Below, piece by piece: positions 22,940-36,339 of a stretch of 64,000 nt of DNA (within the stretch, counting starts at the first letter, position 1; every line of letters begins with the position of its first letter). Below the pieces are notes generated by a model. It was not told the origin of the DNA, made no database searches, and saw only the letters and a list, made by a program, of their open reading frames with translations. The position numbers and the translations under genes were made by a program. Source of the stretch: Populus alba (lineage: Eukaryota > Streptophyta > Magnoliopsida > Malpighiales > Salicaceae); assembly GCF_005239225.2 (NCBI RefSeq), contig NC_133292.1:10202985-10266984 (forward strand). Direction: 5' to 3'.

Positions 22940-25070
22940 CTGCAAGACATTTTCGTGCATGGACTTAGTCAGCTTAGTGGTAATTGGAAGGTCAATTTGG
23001 TTTGTAAGGGAAATTAAAGTTGAAACTGGAAATACCAGAACACTGATGCGTTTGCAATACGTACCATGGCAACACTTCAGGAATGGTTGAAACATATACC
23101 GTACTTGGATATTTCTCAGACACAAGATTGTGAGCAGACAAGCACACAGTTTATTTTAAATCCCAGGCTATCATCCAGTATTGGTGGAAAGACTAGATTT
23201 ATAGCCAAGCAACGCCCTGGGACAGACAAAAACAAATTTCAACATAAAAAAATGCATAGGAAAAAAGATTTGAAACCAAGTCACTCTTCTATCGGTAATT
23301 TAAATAATATAATTAAAACATACAACAAAAATAAGTAAACAATCTGAAAAAATAACACAAAAAGGTTTTAAAAAGTTGATTCGAGTTAACCCAGATTACA
23401 AAACAACTCAATGATTAAGGATAATTTTTTTTAAAAAAAAAAAACTCCACTTAAACTGGGTTCATTCAAAAACTTTACGATCATGAACATAAAATTAGGA
23501 AAATCTCATAAAAAAAACGCAGGAAAAAAAGTTCAAATACCAATTCTTAATAAAAATCAAATGAGAATACGATAAGTCCATGAAAAGAAAAATAAAAGGG
23601 AAAAAGCTGAAGCTCAATCTCTATAAAAAATAAAATGTGGAAGGATGAAAATTAACCAAAAAAAATATAATTTAAAATGGTCTAAAAGACTTGATCCGAA
23701 CCCACCTGGATCAAGATGTAAAATTCTTGACTCAATCGTAATATTAGGGTGAACACGTTTAAAAGCAAATTGAATAATATCATGAAACTCAATCATTGAA
23801 AAATTAAATTTTAAAGGAAAACAATAATAAAAAAAATTAATTTAAAAAAAAGCAACATAAAAAATGAGATAATTCGAATTAGGATGCAAACCCTGCGATC
23901 ATGAAAATTATAAAATTCTTGAATCAGATTCAATTAGAAAGCTCAGTTCCTTATCAATTTAATTTTGAAGGACAAAATCATGAAGAAAATATCAATTTAA
24001 AAACTTTTCAAATGAAAAAAGATAGCAATAAAAAAAAAAGATAAAAATTAATAAAAAAACCTCATGAAGAAAGAACTTGTAAAAAAAATGTTGGGCATAA
24101 TCTAATAGAAAAGGTTTGCAAATAAAAGGCTAAAACAGTATTGCTTTTAATGTCTCTTGATTTAGAAAAGGTTGAGAACAGGTTTCGAGGCCCACTGATC
24201 ACGGCCTAGTAAAGCCCAGCCATGTGCTTAGATCCAGCCCAACAAATTAATGATCACTTTAGTTGCGAGTTTAAGAAAAAAATTATGATATTTAAATTAT
24301 AACTACCGGATGTTTATGGTTTATAGGAAAATAAACACACAAACAAGAAAAATTATATCTGATCCCAAGAAGAAATGATAAAAATAGCCTCTCCTGAAAA
24401 AAAAATATTTTTTAAAATTTTATCTCTTAAGTTTATCTCTCTTCTTTATATTTGTATCTCTTATGCAATAAATATTTATTAGTTACAGCTTACTCTTGGG
24501 TTTACTTCTCATGTTATTAATTCAATTACTTGTGTATTTTTCAAATTCCCGTTTTTAAATTAAAAATAGTTTTATACTTTTGTTTCATATGTCTACCTGG
24601 CAACACGGGTCCTTGTTCTTCTTTTTTGTTACGATAGTAATTATTCAACTTAATATTTTTTTAATATATATATACAAGATTTGTTGCCTTGCGGGCATAT
24701 TGTTGTTTTTTTCTGGAAACTGTAATATCGGGCTTCAATATTTGATAGACCAATAATTTATATATATATTAAAAATAATTTTTTAAAAATATTATTTTAA
24801 TATATTTTTAAATAAAAAATATTTTAAACCAATCCTAAATAAGCTTTAACAAGACAGAAATAACACCTAGAGAGCGAGAGAACAGAGATGGAAAGCAAAA
24901 AAGGCAAAACGAGCCAGCTACTTGAAAGCTTAAGCAAGTGATTTCTTTTTTGTGACGGGCAAAGTTATGTCCTGAAAAAACAATTTAACTGTGACAAAAG
25001 GCACCCATTGCACGGAAAAAGCTTAGGTAAAATTACTAAAATATTATAAACTAAGTCTTTTTTATTTATT
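22940..25070. other. Intergenic, AT-rich; intron-like flank of the zinc-knuckle relic
   Basis: The first few hundred bases probably derive from the intron upstream of the zinc-knuckle exon. The rest is A-rich with no ORF worth calling. A MITE-like AT-rich fragment lies near 24765-24840. Confidence 0.5.
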
Positions 25071-25320
25071 TATTTACGTGGGTGTCCGGGCCAGCTTGCG
25101 CGCACCACGACTAATCTCACGGCTCACTGAACTTCCTGCAAACCCAGTAAATATGTAAGGCACCGCGGGGGTGACAGGCGTGCACGGTGAGGTTTAAATC
25201 TAGGATGCAGAGGAAAGGGACAAGTCCCTTCAACCGCTGGGACAAGACCTTAAATGCATAAACTAAGCCTTTTACTTGTACGGGTACAGTGAAAGAAATA
25301 AAGCATTGCTTATTCATGAA
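25071..25320 (-). repeat. SINE-like dispersed repeat (Au-SINE-like)
   Basis: A GC-richer island within AT-rich DNA, containing TGTCCGGGCCAGCTTGCGCG and CACCACGACTAATC. I recognise this block from dispersed repeats in many dicot and monocot genomes, probably an Au-like SINE. A degenerate second copy lies at 36970-37020. The family name and the exact borders are from memory and uncertain, and the orientation is a guess. Confidence 0.5.
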
Positions 25321-28300
25321 GGCAGTTGTTTCAGTTGCAATTTACAGATTTGTAGCCCTTGAAATTCTCAAGGATTTGGGTATCCCTGACCCAGTCATTG
25401 ACTATGGACTGTCGTGGCATGTAAATTCCATTTATTTTTTAAAATATTTTTTATTAAAAACATATTAACATTAGCATATTAAAAAAAAATTATAATAAAA
25501 ATGTAATTTTAAACAAGCAAAATTAAATTTTGACTTCTCTTTATTTATACCACAATTCCAATAAGAGGTTTAGTTGGCTATTATGCATTATACAGTGCTT
25601 CTTACTGAATTCTGTGGTCACACGACAGGAAACAAAAAAAAAAAGGAAAATAAATTACTAGAATGACTGGTGGTTGGACCGGCTGTTGACTTGGTGATTA
25701 AGTTGGGGTTTTATTTTGATTTATTTTACTGTATTGACTTACAATTTAGTTAGGCAGCAAATGAGATGTAAATCACGATACTATAAAAAAATTATTTTTT
25801 TATTAAAAATTAAATTTTTTATATATATTGGATAGTTTTGATATAATAATTTTAAAAATAATTTTTTAAAAATAAAAAAAATATCATTTTAATATATTTT
25901 AACATGAAAAATAAATTTAAAATAATCGCAATCATACTCTTAAACAGTAATTATTAATCTAATTAAATTTAAGTGTGACTGATTAAAATTAATTACAATA
26001 TTATTTTCTTTCATGAATGATTGGTTGATTTTTGTACCGCTGGCAATGTAGTCGCCTGTCCCGAAAGGAATTTGGTAAATTAATCACAAAGTTTCCACAA
26101 AATTATCTCCTACCTCCAACCAAAAAGGTTATTCTGACATCAAAGCACCCGCCTAACTTTAGCCGATACATTTAGAGAAAGAAAGCAACATCAATGCAAT
26201 GGCTGACGAGACAGGGCAAAGGCATGTTAAATTTAGGACATCAGTTTCAAAGCAATCAAGGTTTCGCTTAGACCCCGGCAATTTCATTTGTTTTAATATT
26301 TTAAAAAATATTTTAAAAAAATTAAATTTATTTTATATTTTTCTTTGATGTAAATTAATATTTTTAGATCATTTTGATAAGCTAATGTCAAAAATATTTT
26401 TAAAAATATATATAAAAAATTATTTTAATATATATTTTTTTAAAAAAAACAATTTAAAAAACAATCACAATTACATTTCCAAACACGTTTTAAAAAACAT
26501 CGATAATTTAATGCCTTCTCGTGACAATAATTAGCACGTTTTAAGTGCTGAATCAATGATTTTATATTTAAAAAATATTTTTTAAAAATTTTAAATTTTA
26601 ATACAATGATGTTAAAAACAAATTTTTAAAATAAAAAATATTTTAATTTATTTTCAAACAAAAAAATTACATTATCTAAAAATAATTACTAAATAGTCAG
26701 GCTTAGCAACCCAGCACTGTTGCAGAAACTTGCTTATATCAACTTCTTTTTTTTTTTTTTCAATCCTTATCTTTTCAACACCACATCAGTAAAACCAATC
26801 ATCCTCAGGCTAGAAGCCAAGCCATCATCTTGTCTTCTCTGCTTTGAATTTGGTATAATTTAATTTTCCAATAAAAAATGCACTTGTTTTAAATCTGAGA
26901 GAAACGAGAAGAGACGCAAAATACCACTCGACACGAGCACCGTCTCCAAGTAGCCCGTGACGAGGAGATAAGAATCTGGGTAATACAAACAAGGCCTCCT
27001 ACCCCTTTGTTCCTCTGCTTTTCAACATGCTCCGAATCTTTGGCCTACTTAATTACTTTAACCTTCTCGAATCTACACTTTACTTCCAATCAACACTACC
27101 CATTCTCCAATCCCTCTCGGCTTGCGTGCGTGCACACGAGCAAAAACCAAGTTTTTTTTTTAAAAAAAAAAAATCATTTAAAATATAGTTTTAGTATGTG
27201 ATTTGATACAAAAAACAGAAATTAGATGATTAACCACATAGTTTTTTTGTGGCTGTATAAAAATAAAAATTACTATAATACCAAAAAAATCTCTTGAAAA
27301 ACATGTATGGTTTTTGCACATGAATAAATAATAAAACATATATCCATAAATAAAAAAACAAAATTATAAAGTAGCCATTTGTGAAGTTTAGTCCTGAAAA
27401 CAAAATCTATCTAGTTAACAAAACGAATTTTTATACGTGGTTTGATAAAGAGAAAAAGTTACCATAATAACAAATGATGGTGTCTATATTTGGTTTCTCT
27501 ATCTCGAAGTCAAAATTGCCATCTCCTTCCAATTTCCAATTCAGAGGGGACATGCCGCTGATTAGTCAGCTACGGGGAGAGTTATATCACACTGCTTAAA
27601 GTTTGGAGTTTTTTTTTTTTAACAAACTCGATGCTTCCATGGCATGGCAGGATGAAATTTGGTTTGCGTTCATTTGGCAACAAATATTTTTATATGTCTT
27701 TAAAAAAAAATTAAATTTATTATTTTTTTATTTTAAATTAATATTTTTTAGTGTTTTCATATTATTTTGATATACTAATATCAAAAATAATTTTTTTTAA
27801 AAAATAAAAATATATTATTTTAATATATTTTAAAATAAAAAATACGATTACTTTGCGTAAGAGCCTAACTAAAATGGTTTCATATCAAGGACGAGCTACC
27901 GTATTCAATTGTAGATAAGACAGGAGGGACACACACACACCAAGACCATAACTAGTCAAGTGAGGAAAGAATTGGATAAATTGCCATCATCTATACACTT
28001 CCCGATTAATTATAATCCATAGTTTGAACAAAAAAAGAAAATTGTAGACTAGTTTTATCACACCCTATCCGAGTCAACATTCAGGAACAATTTCAATTGT
28101 TACATCTACCAGTGTCGATGGCTTAAGAACATGGAGATGCAAGAGTGCAAAGAGCAAAACAGGTTGATACGAGTATGGTAACAATAATTTTATAAATTAT
28201 TTTTTATTTAAAAATATATTAAAATAATATATATTTTTATTTTTAAAAAAATATTTTTAATATAAATTACATTAAAACAATAAAAAATAATTTAAAAAAA

Positions 28301-29652
28301 AAACATTTAAATTTTACATATACCAAACATCCCCTCAGCAAACTAATTTTTCGAGCTTCGAAAGCCTTTCTTCACTTTTTTAATTATTATAGAGGCCGTG
28401 ACATTAAAAAAAACAACAACAAGAAGAAGCCACCGGAATTATTTTTGTCCATGCACCGCGCCCTCACATTGGTGTTTACATGTGAAGCAAACAGACACAG
28501 TCGTCCTCGTCAGTGTCGGCGCTTATACACTCCCCATCCCCCTCTCCCGTGACGGCACCTCCCTTTAATCTAGCGGGTTTTTGGTGTGTTCGGTCCCTTT
28601 ATTCTTAATACTGTCCGAGCTTGATCCCTCTACTTATATTTCTCCCAATGTCATTCTCCTACTCTTTATTTTGTTATCAATCGATCCTCCCGTCAACGAC
28701 GGTGTTAAATTGGGCTGTTAGATGCCGTCAAGTTCTTGAGAAAAAATGAGTATAATTGTGAGATTTAACACAATTATTAATTAAAAAGACCGGTTTGATT
28801 ATAAAATAGAAAATAAGATATGGATGTAAAATGAGTGATCAGTCTATTGATATCATGTAATAAATATCAATAGATGACATTTATAATTAGTTACACTAGA
28901 AATAATATGGATAGACACAATACTATCTAGACAGGCTTTGTTTGGGTGTATAACATAATTATTATGGAAAATATTTTTTCTTGCCTTGATAATTCCGTGA
29001 GAAAAAATCTAAATCAGCTGGGATTTAATTATTTAATTATAATTTATCTCATATTTTATGAAGTTATATATCCTTGTAAATAAAAGGTAAATAATTAATG
29101 ATGTATGTATGCATGTATGTGTATGTATATACACAATTAGCCAATAATATATGCACTTGTTGAGTTATTTGTATTTATACATTATTTATTTTAAAAAAAC
29201 ACATTTTTATTGCAAAAATAATGAAAATTGGCTAGCATATGACCTCAACATGACACATTCTAATTCATTATCATAGGTTTGAGTGTGTTTGAGAGTCGTT
29301 TAAAATTATTTTATAATATTTTTAAAAGTATTTGTAACATAAAAAAATATTAAAATGATTCTTTTCTTGGTAATTTCAAGATGTTGATGTTAATAATAAT
29401 AAAAAATTAAAAAATATATTTTAATATATAAACTATCTTAAAAACATCATACAATACAATCAAACATAAACCGAATTTGAATGAGAAGACCCCCTTCACA
29501 TCTCTAGAGGTATGGGATGACATCGTAAAAAATGAAAAAAAGGACCAAAATAAGATAAAGTGATAACAGAAAGGACCAAAAGCACCATTAAATCTATAAA
29601 AGCAAACTAGAACCTTAAACCTGAACACCACAAAGGCAACCGCCCAAAACAC
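25321..29652. other. Gene-poor AT-rich region with several MITE-like elements
   Basis: No gene recognised. It holds repeated AT-rich blocks of the family described at 38628-38844 (about 25780-25945, 26290-26500, 27680-27860, 28190-28335, 29290-29470). A poly-T run lies near 26747 and an (AC)n run near 27930. A segment at 28590-28740 reads like a common plant intergenic repeat (TCCCGTCAACGACGGTGTTAA). Confidence 0.55.
26290..26500. repeat. MITE-like AT-rich element
   Basis: Shares the core AAATTAATATTTTTAGATCATTTTGATA...TTTAAAAAACAATCACAATTACATTTCCAAACACG arrangement with the other copies in the window. The right end contains the CCAAACAC motif, the inverse of the GTGTTTGG start seen elsewhere. 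Borders are approximate. Confidence 0.55.
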
Positions 29653-29662
29653 CTATATATAC
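29653..29662 (+). promoter_or_regulatory. TATA box of the endoglucanase gene
   Basis: CTATATATAC lies 40-49 bp before the endoglucanase ATG. If this TATA box is used, the transcript leader would be only about 15-20 nt. Confidence 0.55.
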
Positions 29663-29701
29663 TTTTACAGGCAACCAGAACCAAAACCCGCCTCTACCAC
29701 C

Positions 29702-32700
29702 ATGAGTAACCTCCCCCGCATCCATTGCTTTCTTCTTCTCACCACGCTACTCACTCTACTACCCTTGTCTCAGTCAAGCTACCATGAGTACCGAGAAGCA
29801 TTATCAAAATCCATTCTTTTCTTCGAGGGTCAAAGGTCAGGCTATTTGCCACAAGACCAGCGTGTAACCTGGCGTGCTAACTCAGGGCTAAGTGATGGAA
29901 GGACATACAACACAGAACTGACCGGCGGCTACTATGATGCCGGGGATAATGTCAAGTTTGGCTTCCCCATGGCATTTACAACTACAATGTTGTCTTGGAG
30001 TGTGATTGAATTTGGAGATTTAATGCCTCCAAATGAATTGAGAAATAGCTTAGTCGCCATTCGCTGGGCCACTGATTATCTGCTCAAGACGGTTTCTCAG
30101 CCTAACCGGATTTTTGTTCAGGTAAGCCACAAGTGGCATAACACTATAGTTCTCTCTCTCCTTTTTTTTTTTTTTGGTAATGCTAGAGGGGTGGTTTCGT
30201 AATTTTTGGCTGGGGTGGGGGTGGTTTGGGGAGGAGCCGAGGAGGGGTGTGTGAGTTAGTTGGAGCGTGGTTGAAGTAATCAGGAAGTAAGTGAAGTAAT
30301 GAGGGAGGGTAATTTGGCCAAATTGTGTAAAGCATTAAAGCGTAGTCCACGGGTTGTTCTGTATTGCCTTTTTGGCCCCCACAAGTCTATCACCTGCTGA
30401 AGTATCAGGCGTGACTTTATTTTTGTTTAGTACTGAGGGTAATTTTTTTATTTTAAATTATTTTTTTAATATGTTTATATAAAAATAAAAATTATTATTT
30501 TAATATATTTCTAAATAAAAATTATTTTAAAAAATAATTTTAATTATATTCATAACCACTCTCTAAAATTTCACTGCCTGTATTGCCTTGGAGTGTGTGC
30601 TTGACACTTTCTGATTTAGGTTTGGCTAAGCTGATAAATTCAAGTACATGATTAAGAAGTTAACTAGGAGTTTTTGATATTATATAGGGGTTGTTTTTTA
30701 TTTTTTAAAATTTATTTTAGATATTAGATTATTTTATCTTGAACTTTTTATTTTGTTAAACATATTATTTTCACTCTTTAACCACATTTCATCCTTCAAT
30801 TAATAGTAGATAAAGAAATCCACACCAACCATTTATGGTGAAATAGACTTTCCCGCCCTATCATTTATCATGAGAAAATGTCAGCTCATATTTTCAGTAG
30901 CCAACCCTATCTAATTTCCTTTTTTAACAAAGACCCTGAAAAGTTGATAGGGAAAGTCTTCATATATATATATATATATAAAAGTATTTTATATGTATTT
31001 TAATTAATAATTTTATAAGTTTTTATTAATCGAAACTACAGAACTTGAATTTCAAACTGGATAATAAGTTTTTTTACCCTAAATTTTTATTATTGGACCG
31101 CATCTTAATAGATGGTTGGATTTGTGATAATTGTGAGTGTATAGGGAGTGGACCAGTTCCTTTTCAATTTTCATTGCCCTCATCGGCACTGCAACGATGC
31201 ATGACAGAACTATTTTTGTCCGTAAAAGGTCAGTGACTTGTACGGTTCCAGAAATTGGGCCCATCATGCTTATGTTCATGGATGGAAGTTGTTTGGAGAT
31301 GAGAATCTAGCCTCCTCTGAAAGACTGAAACTGTATGTGACTTCACTTTCCTTGACAGGACGTTTGATCTACCGTTAGTTTTAAGGACTAATTGAGCCCA
31401 TATACTACTAATTAATTATAATCTAAAAATAATATATCTTGTTTTATTTTTTTTATTTTGATCATAATAATTTGATCTGGCTGTTTAATTAGTACTCTAT
31501 TTTTATTCTATAGGTGGGAGATCCACATGCAGACCATAATTGTTGGGAAAGACCGGAAGACATGGATACTCCGAGGACTGTCTATGCCGTGGATGCACCG
31601 AACCCGGCATCTGACGTTGCCGGTGAGACTGCGGCAGCTCTGGCGGCCTCGTCTATGGCATTTCGATCATCGGACCCGGGTTATGCAGAAACATTGTTAA
31701 GAAATGCCATGAAGGCCTTCCAATTTGCTGACAGTTATAGAGGAGCTTACAGTGACAACTCCGATATAAGAGATGGTGCATGCCCGTTCTATTGTGATTT
31801 TGATGGTTATCAAGTAAGCAGACACCGCTTTGATTAATTAGCAGTATGCTATCTACAAGCTCTCCTTTTCCCCCTTCCATTTTAAGGATTCCTAAAAAAA
31901 AAAAAAAAAAATTGTTTTTTTATTTAAATTTAATATGGTTTGAATGTTTTGGATCGTTTTAATATGTTAATATCAAAAATAATTTTTAAAAAATAAAAAA
32001 AATTATTAACTTGCATTTCAGCACGAAAAATTATTTAAAAAGCAACTATTATCACATTATCAAACATATTTTAAGCTTTGTTCGCATGCTTTTGTCTCCT
32101 GGGATCTATTTTACATAGTTTTTGGACTTTGGATAAAGGATTTATTAAATTAATAAATCCATCCTGATCATATTCTATTTTGTCTGGTTTCATCAGGATG
32201 AGTTGCTATGGGGAGCAGCCTGGCTTAGAAGGGCATCTTCTGATGACACTTACCTTAGTTACTTGCAGAATAATGGCAAGACCCTTGGTGCTGATGACAA
32301 CATTAATGAGTTTGGCTGGGACAACAAACATGCTGGTCTTAATGTTCTTGTCTCCAAGGTTAGCGGGAGATTAATTTGACGAAGCTCCCTGATGCTCATC
32401 AGTTTGTCACTGGGACTTGATATTGTTTTAATTATTGTGCTGTAGGAAGTTCTAGAAGGAAACATGTACTCTCTCCAATCGTACAAAGCATCGGCCGATA
32501 GCTTCATGTGCACCCTTATACCTGAATCATCGTCCTCGCACATAGAATACAGTCCCGGTGGCCTCATCTACAAGCCAGGAGGGAGCAACCTGCAGCATGC
32601 AACAACAATTTCCTTCTTGCTAGTTGCTTATGCAAATTACCTCGAAAGAACATCCCAAGCGGTCAACTGTGGAGATGTCAATGTCGGTCCATATTCGCTT

Positions 32701-33054
32701 CGTCAACAAGCGAAGAGGCAAGTTGATTACATTTTAGGGGATAACCCTATGGGGTTATCTTATATGGTCGGATATAGTGATCGTTATCCTCAACGGATTC
32801 ATCACCGTGGCTCGTCGTTGCCGTCGGTTAAGGATCACCCTGAATTTATAGCTTGCAAGGAGGGTTCAGTCTACTTTAACTCATCAAATCCCAACCCTAA
32901 TGTTCATGTTGGGGCCATTGTGGGTGGACCTAGTCAAGATGATTCGTATGATGATAATCGAGACGATTTTAGAAAGTCCGAGCCAACGACTTATATTAAT
33001 GCACCATTTGTTGGCGTGCTCGCTTATTTTGCAGCAAATCCCAGTTTGAGTTGA
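29702..33054 (+). CDS. Secreted endo-1,4-beta-glucanase, glycoside hydrolase family 9 class B
   Basis: Four exons: 29702-30121, 31514-31813, 32197-32358, 32446-33054, all phase 0 and GT-AG; 496 aa. A hydrophobic signal peptide (about 1-25) leads straight into the GH9 domain, so the protein is predicted to be secreted to the cell wall. It has no membrane anchor (class A) and no C-terminal CBM49 (class C), which makes it class B. Catalytic features: [15 protein letters not shown] with Asp79 and Asp82, HHRG at 413-416, and the signature [12 protein letters not shown] with the proposed acid Glu473. The enzyme cleaves internal beta-1,4-glucan bonds in cellulose or xyloglucan during wall remodelling. 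Closest in style to Arabidopsis CEL1/GH9B1, but I cannot fix the orthologue. Introns 1 and 2 carry MITE-like insertions. Confidence 0.96.
31905..32075. repeat. MITE-like AT-rich element in endoglucanase intron 2
   Basis: Contains the family core (AATATGTTAATATCAAAAATAATTTTTAAAAAATAAAAAA) and an end resembling GCAACTATTATCACATTATCAAACA, matching the right end of the element at 38628-38844. A weaker relative lies in intron 1 at about 30430-30570. Confidence 0.55.
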
Positions 33055-34182
33055 GGCAAACAAGGCTCAACTCGGTACATAAGCCAATGCTTATTGGCGT
33101 TTGAAAGTAGGAAGAATGTCTCTCATCTTGGCGAAAGCAGCAAGAGTGTAGAGGCTTGTTAGTTGCCGAATTTAAGACATTGGATCGCAAAAAGCTCGTT
33201 GAGAATTTCGAGAAAGCAAGGAAGGGAAGATGATCTCGAGATGCAAAATCCCATTGTGGCTACAATTGATCTGAAAAGAGGAAATCAAATTTTCAACTTC
33301 TTATTACTTACTTGCCTCATCTTGCACTTGTTTTTCTCATTTCATTTTGAATTATCTACGTGAACATGTATAAATTCCACGGTCAAGCTTTTGATCAATT
33401 AATCTTTAAAGATTTGATTGATGGTTGAAAAAGTTTGTTGTCTCCCTAGATTCAATCTTGGAGGCCAGAATTAGAAAAATTAATAAATTTTTATTAACAT
33501 AACAAGCCATTATAGAAAATACATCCTTCAAATTGTTCAAAAAATCTTAGTCTGTGTTGATATTTACATCAACTCGAAGAATAAAAAAACTTTCAATCAA
33601 TTTAAAGGCATGCGATGTGTTTTATTCAATGACTTTATGTAGGCACCCTTTTACCGATTCTTGCTTGTAAGAATTTAATTCCGCCCTTAGGATAATTTTT
33701 GTTAGATTGCGTAAGCTTATTTAAGAGTGAGATTGTGATTTTATTTTAAATAATTTTTTATTTAAAAATATATTAAAATAATATATTTTTTATTTTTTAT
33801 AAATTATTTTTGATATCAGCGCATCAAATTAAATAATTTAAAAATATCAAAAAATATTAATTTTAAAAAAATAAAAATAAATTTTAAAAAAAAAATACTT
33901 AAAAAATAAAAAAAGCCTATAATTTTCCTGCTTATAGCCAACTTTTTCTTAAAACTTTTTAAATTTAAATCCACGATAACAACATTTGGAAAAAAATGCA
34001 CCTATCAAGATGTTTCTTTCAATCATTTCAGGTTTTTTTGTGATTTTGTTGATTAAAACGCGTGGCGTGACTTTGATGGGCCAGACATGTTTACCAGAGT
34101 AGGCAAAATAGGCCAGATGGCCTGATGCCCATTGATTATGATCATATGAAGAAAGGGTAAGAGGCACTGACAGCTACTTTGG
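33055..34182. other. 3' flank of the endoglucanase and AT-rich intergenic DNA
   Basis: The first ~300 bp should include the 3' UTR. A MITE-like copy lies at about 33725-33905. No other gene seen. Confidence 0.5.
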
Positions 34183-34352
34183 AGGTGTTTAGAAAACATA
34201 TTGGTTGCAGTTAATATTTTTTATCTGAAAATATATTAAAATAATAATTTTTTGATATTATTATAATAAAATAATTTTAAAATATAAAACAATAGCTTTT
34301 AAAAAAATTAAAATTTTGAAAAAACATAATTTTAATCCCATTACCAAACACC
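34183..34352. repeat. MITE-like element with GGTGTTT/AAACACC ends
   Basis: Starts GGTGTTTAGAAAACATATTGG and ends ATTACCAAACACC, giving short terminal inverted repeats around an AT-rich centre of the same type as the other copies. It has no coding capacity, which fits a non-autonomous DNA transposon. Confidence 0.65.
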
Positions 34353-34879
34353 GGCAGGCTTATTATTACATGAGGAGTCTAGTGAGCCAACAAGTTCCTC
34401 TTTTACGAACGGTTATACATTAATTTTATGGATCACCGAACAATATTAAAGCTCATTTATTGGCCGAGTACCTGTCATTCTGTTCCCCGTCTACCGTACT
34501 TACTGGTTTCACAGGTTGCGGCACCATGGATTCATTAATATTTGGAAACGCGGTACGTTTTTAAAAATTTAATTTTTTTTAAATAAATTATATATATATT
34601 AATCAATACTCTAAAGACATGGAAAAAATACTGTACCTTTCTTCACACCTTTTACTTTCTTCATTTTTAATATATTATATCATTGTAATTATTATATCAT
34701 AATAATTATTATTATTATTATATTATATATACGCCTTTCACTTCCCCCATTTTTAATATATTATATTATTATAATTATTATATTATATTATAATTATTAT
34801 TATATTATACCATATACTAAAAATTAAATGAAATGCTAAATTGTTTTCTTCTTTTTTATTTTTTTCTTTTAATTAATTT

Positions 34880-36185
34880 TTTTGTTTGATCCCGGGTTTG
34901 ATGAGTTAGCATGGTTTGACGAGTTAACCTGGATTTATTTTTCTTTTTAATTTTTTTTTTCATTTAGTTTAATTTGTTAATGTTAAATTTCTTTATATTT
35001 AATTATCAAACTTTCATGACACGTATTCCGCGTTTGACGAGTTAACTTGGTTTGACGGGTTAACCCGGTTAATTTTGGATAAACCCGTCAATTTTTTTTT
35101 TCTATTTAGTTATCAAACTTTTATGAAGCGGATTCTAAATTTGACGGGTTAACCTGGTTTAAAGGGTTAACCCAGTTAATTCAATTTTTTTTCTTTTTCT
35201 TCATTAGTTTTTTTCTTCTTGTTGTTTTTTTCTTTTTAATTGATCTATTTAATTATCACACTTTCATGACACGACCTTATAACTAGACCCCCATCTAATA
35301 CTCCTAGGTCCGGTGTTTCAGTCAAGCTCATTTAAACTTAAGTAATGTAAGTTTAATATTATTATTAATATTGTAAATAGTATTCCTGGGTCAAGCGTTG
35401 CAGCTAGACCCAAAGCTTTTTGGTATATATTTGCAAAAAAATCCAACACTTTTAGATCTTAACCTTTTTTTATATTTTTTACGCATGAAAATAAAAATTA
35501 ACCTGTGGTGTGTGCCTTTATTTTTTTTTTCCTTTTCTTTTTCTTTTTAAGCCTTTTATCGTGAATAGCATGATGCAATCTACAGTGAAGGAGCTTATAT
35601 CTTTAGTTTATTTTTGTTTTCTATAGATTCTTAATATTAAATTTTTTCTATTTAATTATTAGGCTTTCATGACACAGATTTAAAGTTTGATGGTTTAACC
35701 CAGTTGATTCATATTTTTTTTTTTGTTCATTAATTTTTTCATTCCCGTAGGTATTTTTCTCTTTGTTTTTTTCTTTTTAATTAATCTTTTTTTAAAAAAA
35801 ATTAGTTCATTAATATTAAATCTTTTCTATTTAATTATCACACTTTCATGACATGAATCTCAGATTTGACAGATTAACTTGGTTTGAAGAGTTAACCTAG
35901 TTGATTCATTTTTTTTTCTCTTTTCTCATTAGTTTTTTTTCTTTTGAATTAATTTATTTAATTATTATATTTTTACGACACGACCTTGCAACTAAACCTA
36001 CATCCAACACTATGAGGTCTGATATTACAGCCAAATCCACTTAAACTTGGATCATGCAAGTTTAATATTATTATTAACATTATAAATATTACTCTAAGGT
36101 CAGGCGTTGCAGCCAAAACCAAGACTCGTAGGTATAGCTTTGTAGAAAGACCCAACACTTTTAAATTTTATTTTTTTTATATATT
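34880..36185. repeat. Tandem repeat array with GACGGGTTAACCCGG motifs
   Basis: Diverged monomers recur at about 34998, 35103, 35646 and 35827, each with TTTAATTATCA, CTTTCATGACAC, then TTTGACGGGTTAAC and GGTTAACCCAGTT-like blocks and T-rich spacers. A longer block (about 35268-35470, starting CACGACCTTATAACTAGACC) recurs at about 35978-36185, about 0.7 kb further on. No protein is encoded. Confidence 0.7.
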
Positions 36186-36339
36186 TTTAAGCAAAAAAAA
36201 TTGATTTGGGACATTGCGCAGGTCATGTAACTAGTGTGTGTGTGTATTGTTTTGATATGATAATATTAAAAATAATTTTTAAAAAATAAAAAATATATAT
36301 TTTAATATATATTTCAAGTGAAAGGCATTTTGAACCATA

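Noticed and set aside
22558..22950. 130-aa CCHC protein as an intact gene
   Set aside because: Two frameshifts, three lost zinc ligands and no first exon make it a relic.
25318..25425. Short plus-strand frame with VALEILKDLGIPDPVIDY
   Set aside because: Looks protein-like but is only about 35 codons next to a SINE-like repeat; no family recognised, so not called.
30961..30981. (TA)n run in endoglucanase intron 1
   Set aside because: Simple AT repeat, common in this base composition; no further meaning seen.
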